Shown here: positions 26,601 to 38,600 of the stretch, piece by piece
How positions within the stretch are numbered: position 1 is the first letter of the stretch
Layout: each line of letters opens with the position of its first letter
Assembly (NCBI GenBank): GCA_958510825.1
Contig: OY294051.1
Span: 30,693,667-30,757,666, forward strand
Source: Brachypterus glaber
Lineage: Eukaryota > Arthropoda > Insecta > Coleoptera > Kateretidae
Length of the DNA stretch: 64,000 nt
Reading direction: 5' to 3'
The notes under the pieces: generated by a model
The model's database searches: none
The model's input: the letters and a program-made list of their open reading frames with translations, nothing else
Told to the model about the DNA's origin: nothing
Translations under genes and position numbers: made by a program

Positions 26601-29600
26601 GCCAATCACGGCCTCGCATTCTTATGTTTTATGTTCTTATGCAAGCTTCTGGATAGGCCTTAAAACTTTTATAATCAATTCTTTATTTTGCCTGTTACAA
26701 ATCGTAACAATATGGGAAATCAATAAGATAATTTAAATCATTTTATATGGTAGTCAATTTATTTAATATGCAATTAAGTATATATACCATTATAATATGA
26801 TATATACATTATTTTATTAATTTTATTGATCTACCCACATTTAATTATTGTTAACAGAAATTTACAGGACCGTAATATACATATTAAAATTTTAAGGTTT
26901 AAATTAAATATTTGCAGTTTCAGGTTAAAGAAACACCCGGTATAACGAAAAGCAAGTACTTTCTAAATTATTTAACTTTGGCCAACCTAAACTCCTTTTA
27001 ATACTTTGTGCGCTTCCTAAAATATTGGAATTAACTAAAAATATTATATTTATTTTTATTTAAGTATGTAATATGATATTAACATCGAACAATCAGAAAT
27101 TAAGAAATATTAGACCATAATTACACAGGCCCATAAAAAATAAAAATGTAAATTACTCTTAACCAGGCCATATTTGAGGAGCAATAAGCAACAAGTCCAT
27201 TTCTTATGTTTGCTTTCCCATTTTGAAAATTTTCAAAATTTCGGAAAGCCTTGTATTCGTGCAAAAATTTTCAATTTTTTTTTTGCGAATTTTTGCGTTT
27301 TATGACGTTTTATGTCGATATAAATCAATTTCAAGCAAAAAAAAATGTCGGTCGATCGGTCGGTCCGGGAAATCTTGTAAGCACGATAACTTAAGAACGC
27401 TTTAAGCTAGAGACTTGAATTTCGGCATACAGGTATGTTACCAAAAGTTCTCGCTTGGGATTGTTTTTGGTAAACATGGGGGTGCGGCAAGGGGGCAAAT
27501 GGGGAAAAATACATTTTTTTATAAAAATTATTACGTAACGCAAATTTTGATCAGAAATAAAATTTAATACAACCTAATAATTTATTTGGCCATATCCGAC
27601 CAAATTTTTTGTATCCACAAATAAACTGTTTTATCAGTGTACTTAAGAAAAGTCTGGTCTGGTTAAGAGTAATTATCTTTTTTTTATGCGCCGGTGTAAT
27701 TATTACTAGTGGTTTTATCAGTGAGAATTTGAAATATTTATTATCACATTTTAGCGTTCGGTGCACGTAATTTGTAATATAAACATCAAGAAAATCAAGT
27801 TCAAATGCTTTTGAACTTGGTTTTGCATTGACATTATTGAACTTGGAATTTTAGAGTCTTGCCAAAACTAAATACAGTGAACATTGTATTGTGCGGGGAC
27901 TTACCTTCTCGCTAAAACGTTTGGAAAACATTAAATTTTTTTTATTTGATTACTATTTTTATAATTATTTTATTTGTTTTTATTGGGCTCACTTATAAAA
28001 AAGAGCCTTGGCGGCATATTGTATTTGGGGTCTGTTCATAAATTACGCAACGCAATTTTTCGAAATTTTTGACCCCCTCCCCCCTGTCACAAGCTGCCAC
28101 ATTTACTAACACAAAACTTTGTAGAAAATTAAACTTTAAACTGACGTTCCCAATTGCACGGCAAACGTCAAGAGATAAACTTTTGTTTGTTGCCAACACA
28201 AAAGAAAAAAAAGTAGAGACCTCTTATAAGAACACGCAAAATGCGTGTGATTATGAGCTTATAAGAGTCGCAAAATAGAAAAATTATGTTATGTACTCAA
28301 AGGATACAGTTATTAAATTCAATACTAGAAAACTTGCAAAAAACAAAATAATATTCATTTGTCCAAGGACAAGTCATGCGTTTTTTTACGTCGACAAACA
28401 GCATTAAGATCTCTGTTTCTTCAATTTCTGGCCAACTGTCGACAAATCAACATCCGTTGCGTAACATTTTTCTAGACCCCCTCCTCCCCCCTGTCACAAA
28501 CTGTCACATTTTCGTTGACCTGGGTGCATTACGTAATATATGGACAGCCCCTTACATATTGTAAATGACATTTAAACTCGATAATTATAAACAAAATCGG
28601 TAGAGTTTAGTTGAGGGAAAAATCATGAGTTTTATCAAAATGTTTTCAAGATTTAAACTATTAATAATTAAACATTTAAAAAGTTTTATATCCGGGGTCA
28701 TATGTAAGATAAAGAAAAATGATAAAAAATTATATTTAGTTAAAAGGCATTGACCTACACTATAAAAAATTAACGCAAAATAACGCAAACCTTGAAAGAA
28801 TAGCAGAGGCTCCACCAATTATTTAAATTTTTTTAAATATATTTTTTTATACAATTTAATGAAATTTTTATGACTTTTTGCTTTATGTGTGTATGTAATT
28901 GTAATTATGATGTGTTGTAATAAATACAACTATTTACATTAGGACAATTAAGTCCCCCTTAGCCCCCTAATGCTTAGGAGTTATTGTAAAAAAAATAAAA
29001 AAATTGTTATTAAAAAAAAAGATCCGGTTGGGCCACCAGATCAATAGTTAAGAAAACATGAAACAATAATTTTTCTGGTTGTTGCAACCAGAAATCTGGT
29101 AAGCGCAACAAGACAATTTGTTGTGCTTGCCAGATCCTTTAAATCAAGTTTTGTTTCTGGAAATATTTTGTCTTTTTGTAATTATTATCAAATTGGCCGA
29201 AAAGGGGTCGTGGCCGGCTAACGGATCCAGTCCCCTATTAGAACTTAGGGGCTGTCTATGTTACGTAACGCGCCTAGGGGGGGGGAGGGGGTCAGAGAAA
29301 TTGTTACAGTTTGTGACAGCGGGGAGGGGGGAGGTCTAGGTAAACGTTACGTAACGGAATTTAATAAATTTAATGTTTATTTCCTAAGCTTGGCACATGT
29401 ATTTTTATTTCAACATAAATTACTATTTAGTGGCCCATAATTCCCCTTTTCACACAAAAATTGACGAAACTATGCATATTTAAATAATAATTTAAAAAAA
29501 TCTTACGGCCCTGTTCTTGCGTGATCTTGCCGATGAATCATCGGCGATGATACATTTTCGCGCGGAATGTGTACTCACAGAACACCAATGTGTGTACTAT

Positions 29601-32600
29601 TTTGTGTACCTGTGCATAAACAATATACGTGTTATATGTGACACTCAGTGTAAAAAGAGGTACCTAGTATTTTTTCCCTGTGTGATATTGATTATGAATA
29701 TTTTTTTAAAGTTTGAGTGATTTTTTCATGTAAATTTTTTTTAAGGTTATGTTATACTATATTTTAGGTTCATGTTTGTTTTGTCGAGAATCAATAGTGA
29801 GAATACAGTTAAATTTATTGTGAAACTAAATTTTTATATTGTTACGCGGGGGTCAATTTTTTTGAAAAATTGCGTTACGTAATATATGGACAGCCCCTTA
29901 GCCGTCATTTAATTTAAAAATGTAAGCAAAATATTTTAGAGATGGGTTCACCGACAGTGATTTCATACACATCTCTACATTTTGGTTTATTCCGAGGTGC
30001 ATTTTCACCTAGATTTTTGTTATCTTAATTACAAAACCTTTATCTTTAATTAAATATTACAATAATCAATAAGGTATTTGTTTTTTAAGTGAAACTCATA
30101 GTCATAATATTTTAAGTACACAATTCATTAATTAACACTGTTTGAAAACAAATAAACAATTTGCCTGTCTGGTTTTCCGCGTCACACGTGGGGGCCTCAT
30201 AGCAACATTTTGGACAGCACTGGGTAAAATAGTTTGTGAGTGTGTTATTTTCAGTATTTTTGTCCGCTGCTAGCAGCATGCTGTCCAAAATATTGACCAA
30301 TTTAAAAAAATATATATATTTAACTACTTGTTTCTAACACTTTCACGTGTTTGCGCAAGATTTTAGAGTACTGTGAGCAGGTTCCAAAAAAGTTCATGTT
30401 ATACATTTGGTCCATTTTTGATATGATCATTTACCTGGCAGCACGAATATATTGAACGATTAAAAAAAAAATAATCACGTAAATGGGATACTGTTGCGGG
30501 TATCGCCATTAGCAAAACCGAAAACTGTTTTTTGGCCCAGCCTAATACTCTTCTACCTTTTCACCTTTTCTACAGTTTGGTCACCGATGTTAATGTTTCC
30601 TTCAAGTGATGATCTTTGTTTTGTTTATATATAGGTATTTATTTTGAGACCAACTGCTTCCTTAGGTTCCATTAGAATGGATATGAGTTAATTTAAGTCG
30701 ATACTTATTATTATAATGTCGTTGGCATGACTTCTACTACTACTACTACTACTCCTATTTATAATAATTCCTGATTTAAATACGTCTTTTGAGGCCTCTT
30801 TAATGTTATTTTTCACATATAATCTTCAGAAGGTGGATGTACCAAAAGTAGAACTCCGAATATTTAGAATCAGCTCTATGTTACTCAACGAACTAACAAC
30901 TCTTCTCTCTAGAATACGCATACCGTTAATATAAAGTATCGCCAACATCTCGGTTTGTTTGTAAACAAATAATAGGTATATTCAGGCCTGAACAATAACA
31001 ATTACCAGTAACTGTTATTGTTGTCTCTGTTAGAACAAAGTTGTGCGAGTAAGGCCCAGTTTATCAGTGTACAGCTTAAACTTTATCTAAAAGATAAAGT
31101 CTCAGTTAAGAGCAAATTCTGGATTTTGGTTGGAGTTGCTATGGTTATTACGTGACAGCTAAACTTAGCTGCACTTTGATAAACCCAGCCTAAGACAGAC
31201 AAATGTATATGTTGGCTAAGTTTTTTTCAGTTTTTACAAATTAAATGCCTATTCTATAGAGAAGAGTTATTAGTTCGTTGATGTTACTGTATAGGAAAAG
31301 TGCGTAACATAGGGGAGCGTCAAAATTTCCCGAAAACTGGGTTAAAGTTAAAGTATTAACGGACCCTAAGGCCACTTAACATTATGCTATTTACAGGCAA
31401 GTTTCACACATGCATATGACCAATTAAATCATTAGAATTTTAAATTTTATTATTCTGATCAATACAAATGGAACTGCAACTGCCTAAAATTTGCATTATT
31501 CAAATTTGCATGATGTAAAGTGGCTTGTGAAGGCCTCACAGTCCAAGGGCTTTAAAATGTTATTATAACATAACTACAGAGCGGTAAAACCAATAAATTT
31601 GAGTGCGGTATCAGCATTCCAATAAAATAAGTAGTGACACTATGGCTGCAGCCCCCTTCTCCTCCACTCCCTCCGAAGCCTACTCCCCCCTCCCCCCGCT
31701 TTTTACCAACTCATGACAGATGCAACTCCAGCATCATTGAGCTTAGACTCACTGTTATCAGTGCACTTCGAGGGCTTTTTTTACTCGGCTCCGCCTTGTA
31801 AAAAATACACTCGTGCACTGAAAACTAGGTTCGCGTACTCGGTGCGTAATATACTATTAAAATGACTGTCGTTCACATTTGCCAATCCTACGTCAAAATT
31901 CTTGCCATAACTCACCATCCAGTGTTAAAAATTTAAACTCCTGAGGATAACAATGGCTGCCATCCATATTTGCAAATCGGTAATTATAACTATTGTAGTA
32001 AACCATGGGACAATACGCCCCTGTCATTGTTATAGATTGTGACGAAAATAGTTTCAAGTCCACGGGATTTTTGCAATTAATATTATCATGGCTATTTATA
32101 ACTATAATACCTCTTTAATTTTACATATCTACCTGATCGTGAAAAACCTTCGATTCAATGAAAACGGACTTGTTTAACGTGTCGCATTTTTGTTGGAAGT
32201 GGGTACAATAAACGTGAATAATAATGCTTCGCATTCTATATTATACTCCTCGCAGTTAACTAACTAGTAATCAGGGCCGTAGCTATGGGGGGAACGCCTC
32301 CTCCCACCCATCTTGAAAAGTTGTATATCGAACTTTCAACACCTCCTAAGTGTGAAATGTCAAATTTTTTAGGAGCGACGAAAAACAGTTCTTAGAGTTG
32401 CTAGCAACAGCATGCTGTTTACTCTAGTTTTAATATTTATAACAATTTGACATTTTACACTAAGAGGTATCGTAAGTTCATTGTCGATATATCATTGATC
32501 CAAAACAAAAGTATATTTTATGGATTCAAAATCCAAAATATTTTACAACAAGAAAGTTGCATATTGCAGGGATTCAGACAAAAGTCGTATATTGCAGGGA

Positions 32601-35600
32601 TTTCAAGGGCGTAGATCTTTTCCTTCTATGGGGGGGTAATACCCAGAGACCAGAATTTTTAGGGATACATTTCGATCAGAAATTAAAGAAGCTGAAAGCT
32701 CAGTTTTTAAAACCAGTGGTTTTAAGACACGATATTACCGTTTAAACGGTAGTATCGCGTTTCCTGCCACCAAGAGTTCGAATTCCATCTCAGTCTACCA
32801 CTTTTTTTTAACTGTTTTTATTTATTTTGCGTTTTAAATTATTATAATTTTAACTTGCGTTTAATAAGTATTTGGAAAAAGGCAATATACCACCGTAAAG
32901 AGTATTCTAATGGAATTCGCGCAAAAATTAAGGGAGCAGAAAAAAATTCCGAATTTTTCGGTGATTTTTGACGAGCTGTATCTCAGTAAAAAATGGTGGT
33001 AGAGACTTTTAAAAAACAAGCATTTTGTAGCTCTAAGATTCTTGTTTTCCGATTTTTTAGCAAAAAGTTTCTGAGCGACAGTTCCAACGCAATTCAAAGA
33101 AATAGCGCCAAAAAAAAATTTTTCAAAATTTTCAGTAATTTTTTTCTTGCTCCACGGGCTCTGAAAAAAAGTTTTTGATTAAGCGATTATATGGACCAGA
33201 TAGCCTGTTTATTCAGCTTCAATTTAACATTTGGCGATTTTCTCTACGCCAATTCCTTACGGAGATATCCGAATTTTAATGAAAAAGGATCCTTTTGTCC
33301 TTAATTAAGGATATCTCAGCAATCAATGGTCATACAGAAAATTTATGGGCAGTTTTGAAAACTGAAATAAATTTTCTACAAGATTATGCCATGGTTTGAA
33401 AAAATAAATAAATTTTTTTATCCTTCACATTCACTTCAAAAGTATCGAAAAAAGTCCTTTTTTCCCTTTCTTTGGTTAATCAACCATATCTTTGCTAATT
33501 TTTAAGGAACCGCTAATGTTGTCAGCACATTTTTTACCCCAATAGCCATGTAAAATAATAAATCGATACATTAAACGGTTTTTCTGGACCGATCAATCAA
33601 AATTAAAAAAAAAATTAAAGGAGCAAAAATTTTGTTTCTTAAACAATGTGTTATCTGTTTAAAATGGAAAAATTGTTTTTTCACGACTTTTTTGACAATC
33701 CTTTTTCATTAAAAATCGGATATCTCCGTGAGGATTTGTCGTAGAGAAAATCGCCAAACGTCAAATTAAAGCTGAATAAACAGACTGGTCCATATGATCG
33801 ATTAATCAAAAAAAAAAAAAGATCCGAGCCCGTGGAGCAAGAAAAAATTTACTGAAAATGTTGAAATTTTTTTTTCGCGCTTTTTCTTCGAATTGCGTTG
33901 GAACCGTTGCTCAGAAAATTTTTTGGCTAAAAAATCGGAAAACTAGAATCTTAGAGCTACAAAATTCTTTTTTTTTTAAGTCTCTAAGACCATTTTTCAC
34001 TGAGATACAGCTCGTCAAAAATCACCGAAAAATTTAATTTTTTTTTCTGCTCCCTTAATTTTTGCGCGAAGTGTATTATTTTTACCGCTTGTTTAATATT
34101 CACAAGGTATAATTTTACCAATATTTGAAATGATTCATCTAGGTATTGTTTTTTTTTTAAACAATTTCTCGGAATGCAATCATATCAAATTTATCTGATA
34201 TATATAATATATAAGTGTCAGACAAATATTTGCTAATATGCTGAATAAAAAAATATTTATTTAAACCTGTGAAAAATTAGATCACAGATAATAATATGTA
34301 ATAGAGCTCTCTACAACTAGAATTATGAAACAAAAGACGTCTACCCTATCTCTATCTCATTTGTGCTACACTTTCCAGCCAACCAAATAAATACTGTATT
34401 TGTTTTTCATACAACAAATACAGTATTTATTTGGTTGGCCGGAAAGTGGCACGAACGAACATAGCTAATGTGAATCTGTAGAATAAGATAATTCTACTAA
34501 AATTTAGATGGCGCCAGTAATTTCTTTAATAAAAATAAATAGTTACACTTTTCGCCCGGCCAAGTAAATATTGTATTTGTTCAACAAAGAACAAATACAG
34601 AATTTGTTTGGTTGGGTGGAAGTGGGAGTGTATGTATGTCTTCTATCCTTTTTGGATAGAACTTTTGTGCCTATCTAATCTAACGGGAGAAATCGCCATT
34701 AGATGAGTCAGGAAGTATTTATTAATTTCTAGAAATATCTTGACATTGGAGGTGGTCAAATTTTCACTCGAAGTGAAACAAAATTTGTTTCGAATCGTTT
34801 AGCGGATAATCTGAAAATTGATCTTACCCGAGAGCCTAAAGATTTGTCCAAAAACGAAAAAAGACACTTTAATCCGCGCTCGTGTCCGCGTCATTTGCCA
34901 ACCAAAGTTCATCATACAACCATGTTTATTAGTGCAGGAACATTGACAGTTACTTGCTTAAAATGATTTGGTACCAACTGTCCCCATTGCAATATAAAAA
35001 TGCAATATAAGTAATAAAAATTGCAAAAAAAAATTAGTAACTTTGGGCCGCCAAAAAAAATGACAACTTTCAGGAAAATCCTGATATCTCCTAAACCAGA
35101 AGTAAAACTGTTAAAATATAAAGAAAATATTAAAACTGCGGCAATAAGAAAGACTTTAATAATTTGATAAACACTTGCAGTGGCGTACCATGCAAGTCCT
35201 AGAAGATGGGGTAAAAAACATAGTTGTACATTATTTGTTGCTGATAATACGAAAAAAAAATTAATCATTCTTAAAACAAATAAAAGTAGAGAATGTTTAA
35301 GCTTCAAAACAAAAAAGAATCAGTCAAATCAATTAATTAGTTTTCGAAATATTTGAATTTAAAAAATGTCAATTTTTTAGGTGTCCGGAATTTAATGCGC
35401 GGCAGTGTATAATGGTACTAAGCATACAAATGATGTATAAATTTTTTTTGCACGACCAACACTAAAACCTAATATTACTTTCATTTTCGGGACTAAACTT
35501 GCCGTTTTTCTCCCTCGGGAATAAAAATCACGGCAACCTTGATAATATTAAAATAATATATCTACTATGTGCTTTGCTGGTTCAAAAATTAGGTTTTGTG

Positions 35601-38600
35601 GTGTTTTGTAATAAATTAGCGATTCAAACCAATTTATTTGATTTTAACAAAGAAAACCTTTAACAATTTATACATAACTTAAAGTTTATTATCTTCGTCC
35701 ATTTTTTTTACGTTTGTGTCAACCATATTAAAAAACAATTGAAATCGCGATAGCCATGAAACTGACTTTTCGCAATTTACAGGCATCTTGATTAAATTAC
35801 GAAAATAAAACAACCGATTTTAGACGCGTGGTTTTTAATTTTAATTTTATCTACCTACCTAAATTATGTTTGGTCCTGCAAAAAATAGTGTATATACCTC
35901 AGGACTAAACTTGGCTGTTTTAGTCCCTTGCATATCTGTTTCCCTCGCTCGCTCAGGAAACACTAATGCAGCGGGACTAAAACAGCCAGTTTAGTCCCTT
36001 GGTATATAAATAACTATTAGATCTCTATCTCTATCTGTTTACCAATAGCCGATGTTTTTCGGAAAAAAATGTTTTTTTTTTATTAATTGTTTATAACAAT
36101 CAAAAAAAAAACAAGTAAGTTGGTCTAATTTTTCATAATGGTTACATAAGAGTCTAAAAAATGCCTTAGTACAGGTTAAAGCCACGAATCATCAAAGAAA
36201 TAAAAAAAAAACAGGAGAGAAGAATACTTCCCATGGGCCCACTGCCCCTTAAAGGGTTAAATTCCTCGGAAATTCTAGAAAATATTCACTTATCGACGAT
36301 AGGCTGTCGTTATCTATCCACTAAAGCAAAAATGTAAAAGGTGCATTTCCTGTCGAAATAAATAACCACAATAACAAACCGTGAGGTTATGTATTGCTTC
36401 GCATACTTTAGTATACTCTTCACAGTTGCAAATAGATTTTTCCTGGTGATGTTTCAAACTTAAATTTTATTAGCATGTTTCTAATTTTTAAATGACGCCC
36501 CCTCGGGTGCTTTCTGTAACTTATTTGTTTTCTAAAGTTTTTTTTTTTAATTTTTTTATCATCGATTTTTTTATTAAAGGTAATTTTACCTGAAAAAAAA
36601 TCGTTTATAGCACGTTTCCTTCTATTTTTTCGATTTTTTAAAAGTTGCCCCTATAACTTTGTTTTTTAGGGGATTTTTTTAAATTTTGGTTCCATTTTTT
36701 CAATTTTTTAAAAGTTATCCTATTCTCCTATAAATTGTTTGTTTTTCATGGGATTTTTTCAATTTTGGTATGAGTGATTTTTTTAATATTTCCTAAAAAA
36801 TACGTTTATCACACTTATCCTTCTAGTTATTTTTTCATTTTTTTTAAGTTGAAGTTATAGCCCCCTATGACTTTTCTGTTTTTCAAGGGATTCTTTTTAA
36901 TTTGTTACGAGGTTTTTATTAAATGTAATATTTTCAAAAAAAAAAAGTAGATCGTCTACTTTTTTTCGTCTACTTTTTTTCGTTAGAGGAAAGTCGCCTA
37001 ATTTCGGATACCATTTACAATGTATTCAATATTTAATACTCGGTATTACTTTTTGATATTTTTTTTATATAACCAGATACAACTTATTATAGCGAACCAT
37101 GATTTATTATAAAAGCAATTTTATTACAGTTTATTATTTCCAAAAAACACGGTTAAAAAAAATCAGCGCATTTTTGTGCATTTGAAAAAGGGCTCCTAAT
37201 TTCGGACATATCCGAAAAAAATTTTTCAAGACTAGATCTGGATCCCATTGCTTATGTTTCTTGTTATTCCTTCACATTTAAGACGTAATTTAATCATTAA
37301 GCGATTTTCTACGAAATACTATAGGAACTATAATTTTAGATTCCCAATTTCGAATATCTTAGTATCTTAGGTAATTTTCGTTTTTTCAAAATTGTTTATC
37401 TTAGTTTGTTGTATCATTATAAAAAAAATAATTAATGGTTGGTTATCCTGAATAATAATTACCTTGCGGATATCCGAAATTGGGAATCAAATGCACAAAA
37501 ATGGTATATCCGAAATTAGGCAACTTTCTGCTTTTTAGACTAGAAATTTGTAGAATGTTTACGTTTTCAAATTGCTTAATTATGAATAGTGGATCAACTT
37601 AACTAACATCATAACTTACCCAAGACAGAATCACGAACTTTTATAACGATTATTTATAAAATAAACAAGCATAATAATGCAACTGAGCACAAAACTGCCA
37701 TTTGCAATATAAACGATTTGTGTTGCCATTTAAAGGGGAGAAGCTCTACCGTTATCATATTACAGGACGGATTTAGTTTGACTTTTGGCTTCACATAAAA
37801 GTAGGTTTCTGTTTACCTTTGCAGACAGTATCTTAAATACACTACTATCCGAAATTTGGAAACCATCCGAAATTAGGCGCATTTCCTCTACCTTTCTTAT
37901 TTTTGGGAGTATTTTTTTAAATTTCATATGAAGCTGAATTTTGCAAGCGGCTTGTTTTCTAAACTTGTACTCGTGTGCTAAAAACGTGTTATGGAATAAG
38001 TGCTTCAATATACTATTTGAATTTTTATTGCAAAAAAACATTGCAAACTTCAGCTTCATTTTTTTTGCGCCCACTTCTCTTGTTCGTCAATAAATTTAAT
38101 GCCTCTGACTATATACACCCTTGATAACCTAGTACCCCCATGATTTTATGCATAAATTCCTACACACCAAGAAAAAAAAACTATATGTACCGTCTGGGGT
38201 GACTTCAGACGGTGTGGGTGACACTTTTGCGGAAAACTCTCTTAAGAAAAGCACGTGCGAACAAATGTTGTGGGGTTTTGTGCACTAGTTGTGGAATTGA
38301 ACCCTACAACCTGTGAACATAACCCCAAAACTTGTTCACACATGCTTTGGTTCAGTGGGTTTTGCGAAAAAGTGTCCAAAGTAACCCACACGTCCGAATT
38401 CAGCCCAGTTGACGGTACCTATTTGTGTTAAATCCTTGTTGAAAGTATAAAAACTAATTTTAAAAATTCAATTTGTTTCAAGTTCAATTGGTACTGGTTT
38501 CCAAATAATTAGTATTAGTACTATTTTTCATATCCAACTTTTACATGATTTAAATTTAAACCTATGTGTCTTAGTAAGATACATAGGTATTTAACTTTTA

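Noticed and set aside
34912..35307. Minus-strand ORF of 131 codons with hydrophobic stretches
   Set aside because: The composition follows from T-rich DNA in that frame; no splice context, no recognisable family, intronic position.
37760..38074. Minus-strand ORF of 104 codons
   Set aside because: Overlaps the end of the 36985-37888 element and a dispersed repeat; Lys-rich low-complexity translation.
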